From Hyphomonadaceae bacterium (GTDB lineage Bacteria > Pseudomonadota > Alphaproteobacteria > Caulobacterales > Hyphomonadaceae): a stretch of 64,000 nt of DNA. Positions within the stretch are counted from its first letter, which is position 1; the number at the start of each line of letters is the position of its first letter. The position numbers were made by a program, and so were the translations under genes. The stretch covers positions 230,551-294,550 of the forward strand of contig JANSYM010000006.1 of NCBI GenBank assembly GCA_024742355.1, in the 5' to 3' direction. Under the pieces are notes generated by a model. The model made no database searches, was not told the DNA's origin, and saw nothing but the letters and a program-made list of their open reading frames with translations. Below, in pieces: positions 44,329 through 52,711 of the stretch.

Positions 44329-46598
44329 GCTGGACAGAATTTCACCCACTGGTTCAGGAAGCGATCCTGACAACTTTCGCCGTTGGCGTCCTGGTCGTGC
44401 TGGTCCTGGTGATCCGCAAGCCATTCGCGATGCGGTTTGGCGCCAAGGCCGCTTATCTGCTCTGGGCCCTGCCGCTGGCGCGTTTCATAACGCCGCCCTT
44501 GCCCGGCAATTGGTCGCTGGCCGGCCTGCTCGGCTTCAATCGCCCGGCCCCGGTCGAGGAGACGGTCGTCATGCCTGAACGGGTCTGGACGCCGGCCCTG
44601 GAATTCGCGGCGCGTGCCAATGTCGACGCCGAGGTCGCGGCCACTATGGCAGAACACCCCGTCCTCGCCCTTCCTGAACCGGCGGCGCCTGCCGCTGCCT
44701 CAGGCACAAGCTTGCTGGAGGCCATCCTGGTCCAGGCTCCCCTGATCCTGACGAGTGTCTGGCTTACCGGGATGGTCCTCTGGCTTGGTCGCTCGCTGTA
44801 TCAGCAGCGCCAGTTCCTCGGCCTGATCAAGGCCGACTCCGAGCCAGCTGAGAGCGCCACAGTGGCCGAAACCGCCCGCATCGCCAAACAGCTCGGCATG
44901 AAGCGCGTGCCTGAAGTACGGGCCAGCCTGCTGTGCAGCGGACCGCTGGTCACGGGCCTGACCAATCCCGTCATCCTGCTGCCCATGTGGTTCGAAGAGG
45001 ATTATGACGCCGCCGAGCGCCGTGACGCGCTGGTACACGAGCTGATGCACCTGAAGCGCCGCGATCTGTGGGCCTTCCAGGCCGCGCGCATCGTTGCCGC
45101 GACGCAGTGGTTCAACCCCATGGCGCATGTCGCCCTGAAAGCCTTCCGCACCGATCAGGAAGCGGCCTGTGATGCCGATGTGATCGCCCGTGCGAAACTG
45201 TCTCCTGCCGCCTATGGCCGGACCCTGGTCAAGGCCGCGCGCCTTGCCCGTCCTTCAGATCGTCGCATCGCTGCGGCGAGCCTGACCCTCGCTCATCCGA
45301 TAAAAGAAAGACTAATAATGATGACGCATCCCACTCCTACTCTGCGCAGCCGGCTGATGGGAGGCACACTTGCTGTGGCTCTCGGTGCCGGTGCGATCTT
45401 TGCCACGGCGTCGTGCACGTCGTCTGTCGCGCAGGAACTTGAAGGCGCTCCGCAAGAAGAGACCCTCGCCGATGGTGATCATCGCAAAGTGATCATTCTC
45501 GACGATATGACCGACATGAAATTCGCATTCACGGTCGACGGCGAGACGTTCAGCTTTGACATCGCCGACATGCCGCCTATGCCCCCGATGCCTGCAATGC
45601 CGGCGATCCCCGGATTTGACGGCATGGTGTTCGAACAGGACGGCAATAGCTTCCACTTCGAATTTGACACTGAGAAGCTTGCAGAGCTTGAAGCCATGGA
45701 AGATTCGCCGGAATTCGCCGAATGGGAAGCCAAGATGGAAGCCTGGGGCGAAGAAATGGACGCCTGGGGCGAGCTGGTCGAAGAACGCGCCGATGCCTGG
45801 GCTGAGCAGATGGAACCGCACATCGAGCGCTGGGCCGAGCTGCATTCCGACCAGCTGGAAGACCAGATCGAACTGATGGTCGAGCGCGCCGAGCTGCAAG
45901 CCGAACGGGCCGAGCGCCTCGCCGAGCGCGCCGAAGCCCAGGTCGACCGCGAAGCCGCCCGCGCCGAGCGCCGCAATGTCTGGATCATGCGCGATCGCGG
46001 TGAGGACCAGGAATATGAAGGCGTAACGTCGGCAGAGACCCGCGATTTCGGCACCCAGAATTTCAATCAGGTTGAAGTCGGTAGCGGCATCGCAGTGGTC
46101 TACACCCAGGACCCCAACCCTTCGGTCACTGCCAAGCTTGAACGTGGCAGCTGGGAACAAGTCGAGATCAAGGTCGACAATGAGACGCTGGTTGCGAAGA
46201 AGAAGCAGGGCGTCAGCTGGGGCCGCCGCGGCCCACGCCTGACGGTCTATGCCGCCTCGCCAAACCTGACCTCCGTCGACACCGGATCAGGCGCCTCGTT
46301 CAAAGGAAATGTCGTGGCCGGCGACCTGGAAGTCGATGCCTCCAGCGGCTCTTCGATCAGCATTGAAGGCGCCTGCCAGGTCCTCGACCTCGACGCCTCG
46401 TCCGGCTCCAGTGTTTCGCTTCAGAAGCTGGAATGCGCGACGGCCAATGTTGATGCCTCGAGCGGATCCTCGATCCGGGTGTTCGCCTCTACCAGCGTTG
46501 ATGTCGACGCCTCCAGTGGCTCGTCGATCACAGTCAGCGGCAGCCCGTCTGACGTCACCAAGGACACATCCAGCGGTGCATCCGTGCGGATCAAATAG
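44325..46598 (+). CDS. BlaR1-like M56 metalloprotease fused to acidic coiled coil and GIN-type (DUF2807) domain
   Basis: A 757-residue membrane protease coupled to the BlaI-like repressor. It has N-terminal helices, a cytoplasmic zinc-protease domain with HELMH at residues 238-242 and downstream EAACDADV, and a later membrane segment near 345-365 (LMGGTLAVALGAGAIFATASC). The penicillin-binding sensor of BlaR1 is absent. Instead the C-terminal part has a Met/Pro stretch (PPMPPMPAMPAIPGF), a Glu/Ala/Trp/Arg-rich helical region (about 458-558), and a beta-helix-like domain (about 570-757). That last part has six turns related to VDASSGSSI and matches the GIN/DUF2807 adhesin-head fold. It likely senses an envelope condition and triggers repressor loss. 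The ligand is unknown. Confidence 0.9.
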   Translation: MSWTEFHPLVQEAILTTFAVGVLVVLVLVIRKPFAMRFGAKAAYLLWALPLARFITPPLPGNWSLAGLLGFNRPAPVEETVVMPERVWTPALEFAARANVDAEVAATMAEHPVLALPEPAAPAAASGTSLLEAILVQAPLILTSVWLTGMVLWLGRSLYQQRQFLGLIKADSEPAESATVAETARIAKQLGMKRVPEVRASLLCSGPLVTGLTNPVILLPMWFEEDYDAAERRDALVHELMHLKRRDLWAFQAARIVAATQWFNPMAHVALKAFRTDQEAACDADVIARAKLSPAAYGRTLVKAARLARPSDRRIAAASLTLAHPIKERLIMMTHPTPTLRSRLMGGTLAVALGAGAIFATASCTSSVAQELEGAPQEETLADGDHRKVIILDDMTDMKFAFTVDGETFSFDIADMPPMPPMPAMPAIPGFDGMVFEQDGNSFHFEFDTEKLAELEAMEDSPEFAEWEAKMEAWGEEMDAWGELVEERADAWAEQMEPHIERWAELHSDQLEDQIELMVERAELQAERAERLAERAEAQVDREAARAERRNVWIMRDRGEDQEYEGVTSAETRDFGTQNFNQVEVGSGIAVVYTQDPNPSVTAKLERGSWEQVEIKVDNETLVAKKKQGVSWGRRGPRLTVYAASPNLTSVDTGSGASFKGNVVAGDLEVDASSGSSISIEGACQVLDLDASSGSSVSLQKLECATANVDASSGSSIRVFASTSVDVDASSGSSITVSGSPSDVTKDTSSGASVRIK

Positions 46599-46644
46599 GC
46601 TCTCGCCTCCCTGGAACCCTTCGCACAGGTTCCCCCCTTGAGAG

Positions 46645-46670
46645 AAAACCCCCGCTCCGGCGGGGGTTTT
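46645..46670 (+). terminator. Intrinsic terminator of the BlaI-M56 operon
   Basis: An 11-bp perfect stem (AAAACCCCCGC / GCGGGGGTTTT) with a four-base loop ends in a T-run, 46 bases after the M56 stop codon. Confidence 0.92.
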
Positions 46671-46682
46671 GCTTTAGGGCAC

Positions 46683-46715
46683 AAAAAAGCGAGCATTCCG
46701 CAGAATGCCCGCTTT
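46683..46715 (-). terminator. Intrinsic terminator of the peptidoglycan-binding protein gene
   Basis: Read on the minus strand, AAAGCGGGCATTC pairs with GAATGCTCGCTTT (one mismatch) around a four-base loop and is followed by six T residues. It lies 50 bases past the stop codon of the minus-strand gene at 46766. Confidence 0.88.
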
Positions 46716-46765
46716 GATTTTGCAATCCAGCCGAGGACGCACGCCCTCGCGGCTGCATGCGTGCG

Positions 46766-47722
46766 CTATGACATGGACAGTCCAAGCGCGTCGACGGTCG
46801 ACATGGTGAGATAGCCAATCGGCAACCCGTTTGCGCGCTGGAAGGATTCCATTGCTTGCAGGGTTGATGGGCCAAACTCGCCATCCACGGGCACGCTGTA
46901 ACCGGCATCGGTGAGCGCCGCCTGAATGTCGCGGATCATTTGCGTCGTGGCATTGGTCTCGCACAGGACCTGGCGCCATTCGAGGCCGCCCTGATTGGTC
47001 ACCACGCGCTTTTCCACCGTCTTATAGGTCGCTGGAATGTCGATGCGCTGTTCAGACGCTGCAGACACCAATTGCTGGCGCGTGACCGTCTCATATTCCG
47101 CCGGGATAGATTCCTCGACCACGCGGGCCGGCTCCACAACAACGTCCTTGGTCACTGTCTTGGTCACCGCAGGAATGACGCGAACCTCGGTGGTTTCCGG
47201 CGAGACGAGCCGGGTCTTGGTCACGGTCGCATATTCGGCCGGAACTTCGACACGACACAGCAATTCACCCGTTGCCAGAGCAATGGTCTCGGTCGCATTC
47301 TCGCGGTCGCGTCCGTACAGGCCGTCACCTTTCTTCCAGGTCGTATAGGCTTCGCGCACCAGGACCTGTTCCGTATAGGTTTCATACTGGGCCGGCACCA
47401 CAATGCTCTCTTCGCGCTCAGGCTCGACGATGATCGTCTCGGTGACGGTTTCATAGACCGGCGCGACGGTCTTGTAGATTGTCGTCGCCTCTTTCAGCAG
47501 ACGCTGTTCGGTCACGGTTTCATAAACGGCCGGGATGACCTTGAGCTCATAGGAGGCTTCGCGGTCAACCACCTGCTCGGTCGTCACACTGATCGTGTCC
47601 GGAACCAGCACGCGGGCGAAACATTCGCCGGCCTCTGCATTTGGTGGCATGTCTGCCGCCTGGCCATGAGCTGTCATTGCGATCGCCGCAGTGGCAACCG
47701 TCGCACAAAAGTACTTTTTCAT
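46766..47722 (-). CDS. Secreted repeat protein with C-terminal peptidoglycan-binding domain
   Basis: A 318-residue exported protein with signal peptide MKKYFCATVATAAIAMTAHGQA. The middle has about eight imperfect 22-26 residue beta-type repeats around the pattern VxxIPAxYETVTExxLV (for example KVIPAVYETVTEQRLL, IVVPAQYETYTEQVLV, SIPAEYETVTRQQLV). The last 65 residues form a PG_binding_1 fold (IRDIQAALTDAGYSVPVDGEFGPSTLQAM). It probably sits in the periplasm attached to the wall. AAAGGGGAAT precedes the ATG. What the repeats bind is not known. Confidence 0.88.
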   Translation of the reverse strand: MKKYFCATVATAAIAMTAHGQAADMPPNAEAGECFARVLVPDTISVTTEQVVDREASYELKVIPAVYETVTEQRLLKEATTIYKTVAPVYETVTETIIVEPEREESIVVPAQYETYTEQVLVREAYTTWKKGDGLYGRDRENATETIALATGELLCRVEVPAEYATVTKTRLVSPETTEVRVIPAVTKTVTKDVVVEPARVVEESIPAEYETVTRQQLVSAASEQRIDIPATYKTVEKRVVTNQGGLEWRQVLCETNATTQMIRDIQAALTDAGYSVPVDGEFGPSTLQAMESFQRANGLPIGYLTMSTVDALGLSMS

Positions 47723-48235
47723 TTTATTCCCCTTTATCGTGCGGAATGAACACGTTCAGAAATCATCGCGTTTTGATCTCCACCTGGCCCGCAGGCCTGA
47801 GAGACGTTTCGCGTTTGAACACACCCACTCCACGTGCGGATATCGAGTCTGGAAAATGAACAGTAGGTGAATATTCGTTAACTTTTAGCAGAGAGATGTT
47901 GGTAATCGACTGTTTTTATGGTCGTTTTTGTCTCCTGTCTCGCGCGATCTGACTGCTAATCTATGCCTTGCAGCGCGTTGTTCGAAGACTGCTTTGGGTC
48001 AGGAGGGGACGTTGCGCATCGACCATGTTCTCGTCGACGTTCTGCCCAGCCCGGTCTGGGCAGACCATCACCCGAGCGTGCTGCTAAGATCGGGAGCGAT
48101 GATCGGGGCATCTCTGTGGAGCGTCATCATCGTGCCGAACGTGATTGTCCGCTTGGCCGAACGATGCCCTCGAGAATTCTCAGAATTGCGATTCTCACAT
48201 GCAGACTCAAAGAAATCCTTGACAGCAGCATTTTA
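47723..48235. other. Approximately 510-base intergenic region between divergent genes
   Basis: No convincing gene; the open frames here lack family resemblance and good start signals. The left part holds the promoter of the peptidoglycan-binding gene. The middle contains a copy of a dispersed repeat (47989-48016). The right end holds a TTGACA hexamer at 48219-48224, the likely -35 box of the MarR-type gene. Confidence 0.5.
47989..48016. repeat. Dispersed intergenic repeat, copy 1
   Basis: CTGCTTTGGGTCAGGAGG followed by GGACGTTGCG. A second copy, with the same first 18 bases and a one-base-shorter similar tail, is at 63858-63884. Both are intergenic and in the same orientation. Confidence 0.75.
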
Positions 48236-48261
48236 TACAACATATTGCGCAATATATTGTA
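48219..48261 (+). promoter_or_regulatory. Promoter with 26-bp palindromic operator for the MarR-CPBP operon
   Basis: A TTGACA -35 hexamer is at 48219-48224. From 48236 to 48261 runs a 26-bp palindrome centred on GCGC, whose arms TACAACATATTGC and GCAATATATTGTA differ at one position. It covers the place where the -10 box would be and ends nine bases before the ATG of the MarR-type gene. MarR regulators bind such palindromes and repress their own operons, so this is very probably the autoregulatory operator. Confidence 0.82.
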
Positions 48262-48270
48262 GGGTTAGCT

Positions 48271-48777
48271 ATGCCACAGATTCAATTTCTTGAAACCGAT
48301 GCCGCCTTTGCTTTGCATGTGAAGCAATTGCAGGACTGCTTGTACAACCAGATGGAGATGGCGCTCAGCGATTACGGCCTTGAAATTCCGAGCAAAACGA
48401 CAGGAATTGTTCAATTGCTGTTCTCGAATGGGCCGTGCTCCAAAGCTGATATCGCCAAAGCTCTGAGATACTCACATCAGCTCACTGCACAGCGGCTGGC
48501 CTGGTTGATTGATCATGACATGGTCGAGATGAGCCTGGACGCAAATGACAAAAGGCGGCGCCTCGCGACGCTTTCCCCTTCCGGCATTGTGCAAGCGGAG
48601 AAGCTCCAGGAATTCCTGCCAAGACTGGCGGCGGCCTACCGACATCTCTTCACCGAATTGGACATCAATCTTAAAGCGCAAATCACGCGAGCGCGCGACG
48701 CCTTGGAGACCACTCCGATTACAAACCGGATGGATCTGAGCGAAAGCCAGCCGCAAAACGCGCCGACCAGATCATGA
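48271..48777 (+). CDS. MarR-family transcriptional regulator
   Basis: A 168-residue winged-helix protein. The HTH is PCSKADIAKALRYSHQLTAQRLAWLIDHDMVEM, and the wing is DANDKRRRLATLSPSG, a typical MarR beta-hairpin (xDxRxxxxxLT). N- and C-terminal helices would form the dimer. Its stop overlaps the start of the CPBP protease gene (ATGA). The palindrome just upstream is the probable operator. It may respond to a small lipophilic compound or membrane state; nothing in the sequence identifies the ligand. Confidence 0.88.
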   Translation: MPQIQFLETDAAFALHVKQLQDCLYNQMEMALSDYGLEIPSKTTGIVQLLFSNGPCSKADIAKALRYSHQLTAQRLAWLIDHDMVEMSLDANDKRRRLATLSPSGIVQAEKLQEFLPRLAAAYRHLFTELDINLKAQITRARDALETTPITNRMDLSESQPQNAPTRS

Positions 48778-49619
48778 ACGCGATTCTGGTAAAAACTGGC
48801 GAAACAATCCTGCTGATTGGTTTCGCATTGGCGTTGCTCGCGATTCCGATCCTTGCCGTGCGCTTTTGGATAACGCCTGGAATCGGCCACCTGCTCAGCC
48901 TGGATGCCGACGCCTTGAGCGTGACACGACGTATGTTGATGATTTTTGCCTTTATCGGTGGTTATTGGCTCTTCGTCAGGATCGCCGAAAAACGCCGCGC
49001 CGCTGAGCTTGCGCTCCGGCCGACCACAATCGCCCTGTCCGGACTGGGTGGCGCGGCTGCGATTGCCGTGCCCACATTAGTGCTCTTCGGGGCCGGCGCC
49101 TACTCTGTTTCGGGGATTGGCTCTGGCAATGGATGGGCGATGATTGCGCTTGTAATTTTTGCGGCCGCGTTGCTCGAAGAGATTCTGTTTCGCGCAATCC
49201 TGTTTCGGATTGTTCTTGAGAAATTCGGATTCTGGATTGCGCTGATTTTACCCAGCATCCTGTTCTCTTGCTTGCATCTCTTCAATGATCAATGGGCGGG
49301 CTGGCACAGCATCATCTCAGTGGTACTGCTGGGCATAATGTGGAGCCTGATCTTCGCTCTGACCCGCAATATCTGGGCGGCGGCTGCCAATCACGCTTTG
49401 TGGAATTTCACAATCTTCGCCAGCGGCTTGCCACTGACAGGTCAGTCTGACTGGCGCGCGTCGGCCCCCTTGCAAAGTGAACCCATTGGCGCGGACTTAT
49501 GGACCGGGGGCGCGTCAGGACCCGAGGCATCGGTGATCGTAATCGCATGGTTGTTCGGCATCGTCGGAGCGCTTCTTTGGCTCTGCCTGAAACGAAGACT
49601 CCATCAACAAGCAGATTGA
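48774..49619 (+). CDS. CPBP-family intramembrane glutamic endopeptidase
   Basis: A 281-residue protein with about seven to eight membrane helices. The CPBP (Abi/Rce1-like) motifs are visible: ALLEEILFRAILFRIV (EExxxR), SILFSCLHLFN (FxxxH-like) and NHALWNF. The family includes CAAX-type proteases and bacteriocin-immunity proteins, with the active site inside the membrane. Translational coupling to a MarR-type regulator suggests that a stimulus induces the protease. The substrate is unknown; cleavage of a membrane anchor or protection from a peptide are possibilities. Confidence 0.88.
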   Translation: MNAILVKTGETILLIGFALALLAIPILAVRFWITPGIGHLLSLDADALSVTRRMLMIFAFIGGYWLFVRIAEKRRAAELALRPTTIALSGLGGAAAIAVPTLVLFGAGAYSVSGIGSGNGWAMIALVIFAAALLEEILFRAILFRIVLEKFGFWIALILPSILFSCLHLFNDQWAGWHSIISVVLLGIMWSLIFALTRNIWAAAANHALWNFTIFASGLPLTGQSDWRASAPLQSEPIGADLWTGGASGPEASVIVIAWLFGIVGALLWLCLKRRLHQQAD

Positions 49620-49767
49620 AGTGCAACATTGCAAGCAATCGCGCCGCGCTGATGAACGCCGAGCCTGGCGGGAGTTGGTTTGCAGCCCCATGTCCGCACC
49701 GGCCCCAAAACCAAGCACAACTGTATGCCGTTTACAGAAAGGTCGGCATCATTGTATCTCACAACCC

Positions 49768-50274
49768 ATGCGTTCGATGATGACCTTCGCTTCCCATGTG
49801 CAAATCAGGCGCATTGCTATCGTTCTGGCATTCGCCGCGGCCGGGTGCGTGTCGGGACAAATGCAAATGTCCCCGCAGCAAGAAGACGTGATCAAGTCTG
49901 AGGTTGAAATGGCGTTCGAAGGCCTGGTGAACGCCACGAAATCAGGGGATCATGACCTTTATTTCTCTTATTTTGACACGGGCACCTTCACAGCACTCAC
50001 CTCCAGCGGCTCGACGCTGCCTTCCTTCGATGCGTTCAAGTTGACCTACGAACCGCAATTGCGCGCGGTAGAAGCCTATAATTCCCTGAGTTTCGAGCCG
50101 CTGCATATTCGCGTCATCGACGCCCATAACGCAATCCTGGTCAACGAGTATGTTGCGGATGTTGTTCTGACATCGGGCGAGACCGTTTCAGCAGCGGGCG
50201 CGGGTGCGCAATTTTGGTCGAAGCGAAGCGGCACGTGGAAACTGGTCCACATATCGGACGCAGTGAAGCCGTAA
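49768..50274 (+). CDS. Small lipoprotein with NTF2/SnoaL-like domain
   Basis: A 168-residue protein with a lipobox signal (IRRIAIVLAFAAAGC). The mature part has the cone-shaped NTF2-like pattern: an N-terminal helix pair (VEMAFEGLVNATKSGDHDLYFSYFD), middle strands, and the closing strand GTWKLVHISDAVKP, resembling DUF4440/SnoaL-like proteins. Start ATG 49768 gives a proper signal peptide; a frame to 49621 does not. Such folds bind small molecules or act as enzymes; no function can be assigned. Confidence 0.75.
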   Translation: MRSMMTFASHVQIRRIAIVLAFAAAGCVSGQMQMSPQQEDVIKSEVEMAFEGLVNATKSGDHDLYFSYFDTGTFTALTSSGSTLPSFDAFKLTYEPQLRAVEAYNSLSFEPLHIRVIDAHNAILVNEYVADVVLTSGETVSAAGAGAQFWSKRSGTWKLVHISDAVKP

Positions 50275-50450
50275 CCGCAACGCGCGCCAGTTAGCCAGAA
50301 TGCGCCATCGCCCAACCTTGTACGCGATATCTGCATTTGACCTTGAACGCCGCCATTCCAAAGCTGCATAACTGAATTCAATCGTCGCCGCCTACCGGAC
50401 GCCAGCTTGCCCCTCCATCTTGCTTGCAACGCAACTCAATGGAGGCAATC

Positions 50451-51146
50451 ATGATTGAGATCAGACGCTTTTCCGACCTCGGCACATTCGAGAATGACTG
50501 GCTGAATGCCCACTATCATTTCTCGTTCTCGCATTATCACGACCCGGCCCGCATGGGGCACGGCAAACTGCGGGTCTGGAATGATGACACGATCAAGCCG
50601 CAGACCGGTTTCCCGCCGCACGGTCATCGCGACATGGAGATCATCACCTATGTCCGCACCGGCGCGATCACCCACCAGGACTCGATGGGCAACAAGGGCC
50701 GCACGGCCGCAGGCGATGTCCAGGTGATGAGTGCCGGGCGCGGCGTGCAGCATTCGGAATGGAATGCGGAAGCCGAAGACACGACCCTGTTCCAGCTCTG
50801 GATTGAACCGGCGGAGACAGGCGGCGATCCAGGCTGGGGCGCGCGGCAGTTCCCGAAAGCCGATCGGTCCGGAGACTGGGCCGTACTGGCCAGTGGCCGC
50901 GGTGAAGACGGCGCCCTGCCAATCCGCCAGAATGCCGCTGTGCTCGGTGCCACACTCAAGGCCGGTGAGACGCTCAGCTATCAGATCAGCGAGGATCGTT
51001 ATGGCTATCTCGTGCTGGCTGCGGGGTCGGTCGAGCTGAATGGCGAGACCCTGACGGCCCGTGACGCTGCCGCCATTACAGGCGCCGAAATCCTCGAGCT
51101 GACCGCCATTGAAGACGCTGAAATCGTGTTTGTGGACACGATTTAA
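50451..51146 (+). CDS. Pirin-family protein
   Basis: A 231-residue bicupin. The metal-binding set is visible in FPPHGHRDMEIITYV (two His) and the later GVQHSEWNAE (His and Glu), as in pirin and YhhW. FSFSHYHDPARMGHGKLRVWNDD is a family hallmark. Bacterial pirins bind Fe or Ni, some with quercetin dioxygenase activity. GGAGG lies six bases before ATG 50451. It appears to be a single gene. Confidence 0.92.
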   Translation: MIEIRRFSDLGTFENDWLNAHYHFSFSHYHDPARMGHGKLRVWNDDTIKPQTGFPPHGHRDMEIITYVRTGAITHQDSMGNKGRTAAGDVQVMSAGRGVQHSEWNAEAEDTTLFQLWIEPAETGGDPGWGARQFPKADRSGDWAVLASGRGEDGALPIRQNAAVLGATLKAGETLSYQISEDRYGYLVLAAGSVELNGETLTARDAAAITGAEILELTAIEDAEIVFVDTI

Positions 51147-51231
51147 TCTTCCCCTCTCGGCCAAGTGATTGGAACAGGAGGGGTTTTCACCCTATATTCT
51201 ATCCTGTTCTGATCAGGAAAGGACTCTGCCC

Positions 51232-51708
51232 ATGAAGACCATCTTTGCAGCCATCGGCGCGCTGGCCATTCTGCCAACCGCCGCCGCGACCGAAGTCGCT
51301 GTCACGTATAGCGACGATTTCGCTGAGGAACTCAGCGACAATTATGGCGAGCGCGAAGGCGAAACGCTGACCGAAGAGATTATCGAAGATCTCGATCGCG
51401 CATTCGATAGAGCTGGCGTGGCTCCGGCCCGCGTAGACGTGATGATCGTGGATGCGAAGCCGAACCGTCCAACATTCCAACAGCTCTCCGACCGGCCTGG
51501 TCTGGACGCCATTCGCTCGATTTCGCTTGGCGGGATGGAACTGACCGGCACCGCTTATGATGCCGATGGCAACGTTCTCGCGACTCAGGAATATGAGTGG
51601 TTCGAGAATGATATTCGCGACGTTGTCGGTTCATCGACCTGGATGGACGCCAATCGCGCGTCGAGCCGGTTTGCGAAAAAGCTCGCGAAACAGCTGAACG
51701 ACAGCTAG
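51232..51708 (+). CDS. Secreted protein of unknown function
   Basis: A 158-residue protein with signal peptide MKTIFAAIGALAILPTAAA. The mature part has alternating strands and helices: an acidic first half (DDFAEELSDNYGEREGETLTEEI), VDVMIVDAKPNRPTFQQL, SISLGGMELTGTAYDADG, and a C-terminal helix ending ASSRFAKKLAKQLN. I do not recognise the family with certainty, although this pattern occurs in small periplasmic proteins of marine alphaproteobacteria. It overlaps the convergent nitrilase gene by four bases. Confidence 0.72.
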   Translation: MKTIFAAIGALAILPTAAATEVAVTYSDDFAEELSDNYGEREGETLTEEIIEDLDRAFDRAGVAPARVDVMIVDAKPNRPTFQQLSDRPGLDAIRSISLGGMELTGTAYDADGNVLATQEYEWFENDIRDVVGSSTWMDANRASSRFAKKLAKQLNDS

Positions 51709-52643
51709 CCCCGGTCTCCCGGATAAATCTCGCGGCCGTCGACCTCTAGCCTGAAGAGGTCCGGCCGCGAATAATGCCCGGCCGGATCGCTCGCCACTTT
51801 ACAGGCGCGGGCGAGCGCCAGGTCTGCGTCAGCGACCAGAATCCCTTCCTCATTCGACAACAGGCCCGCGACGACTTCGCCGCGCGGATCGATGATCGCC
51901 GACCCGCCATTATGATCGAATTCATAGAGCGGCTGATAGCGATCGGGCACATGCGCCTGCATCCGTATCCCGGCCGAGCAGATCACCCAGGCCCCGGCCT
52001 GGCTGGCAAAGGCCCGGCTGAGCAGTAATTGCCGCGCCCAGACCGGTTGGCTTGGCGCTTCTTCCGGCTCGCGCCCCGGCCAGGCCGCGACATGCACGTC
52101 GACGCCCTGCGCCATCAGGGCATAGGCCGGCAGGACGGCATTGTGCTCCCAGCAATTGAGGCTTGAAAGGCGGCCCCAGTCGCGCTGCACCGGCGCCAGC
52201 CCTTTTGCGTCACCGTCACCCCAGACTGAGCGCTCATGATGCGTCGGCTTGATCTTGCGATGTCGGTTGAGCAGCGTGCCATCCTTGCCGAAGGTCAGCA
52301 TCGTGCAATACAGCGTCGCCTCGGTTTGCGGATCGAGTTCATTGACGCCGATGACCAGGTCGGCCCCGGCCTTTTTCGCCGCCTTGCCGAGCGCCGCAAC
52401 CTCTGGTCCGTCGAGGCGCACGCCATTCTTGAGCAATTCTCCTGCCGCCTGCCACCAGACATCCGACAAGGGGCTGTCGATAAAGAACGGATAGCCCGGC
52501 AACCAGGCTTCGCCGAAGGCAATCACATCGGGCTTTTCCTTCGCCGCCTTGGCGATCCAGTCGAGCGCGATCTCGAGGCTGGCTTGCTTGTCAAAAAGGG
52601 CAGGCGCGGCCTGCACGGCGCACAGTCGAACAGTATCAGTCAT
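51705..52643 (-). CDS. Carbon-nitrogen hydrolase, nitrilase-type
   Basis: A 312-residue enzyme with the Glu-Lys-Cys triad of nitrilases: Glu45 in AFGEAWLPGYP, Lys130 in HRKIKPTHHERSVWG and Cys164 in SSLNCWEH. The KPTxxERxxWG and NCWEH sequences distinguish true nitrilases (nitrile to carboxylic acid) from amidases, so an aliphatic or arylacetonitrilase is likely. It is intact over its whole length. It seems to be a single gene. Confidence 0.92.
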   Translation of the reverse strand: MTDTVRLCAVQAAPALFDKQASLEIALDWIAKAAKEKPDVIAFGEAWLPGYPFFIDSPLSDVWWQAAGELLKNGVRLDGPEVAALGKAAKKAGADLVIGVNELDPQTEATLYCTMLTFGKDGTLLNRHRKIKPTHHERSVWGDGDAKGLAPVQRDWGRLSSLNCWEHNAVLPAYALMAQGVDVHVAAWPGREPEEAPSQPVWARQLLLSRAFASQAGAWVICSAGIRMQAHVPDRYQPLYEFDHNGGSAIIDPRGEVVAGLLSNEEGILVADADLALARACKVASDPAGHYSRPDLFRLEVDGREIYPGDRG

Positions 52644-52711
52644 GCCCTCCGATACGCACGATCATGCCCGGCTTTCAAGTCGATCACGAAAAGTTTGGTG
52701 CGCAAACCGGG

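Noticed and set aside
43904..46598. Beta-lactam resistance system (BlaI-BlaR1)
   Set aside because: The repressor and protease fit, but the penicillin-binding sensor domain is missing and no beta-lactamase gene is nearby.
46766..47722. CRISPR-like or tandem DNA repeat
   Set aside because: The periodicity is at protein level with diverged codons. There are no constant DNA repeats with unique spacers.
47928..48293. 121-codon frame upstream of the MarR-type gene
   Set aside because: It runs through the dispersed repeat, the promoter and the palindrome into the MarR gene, and has no family resemblance.
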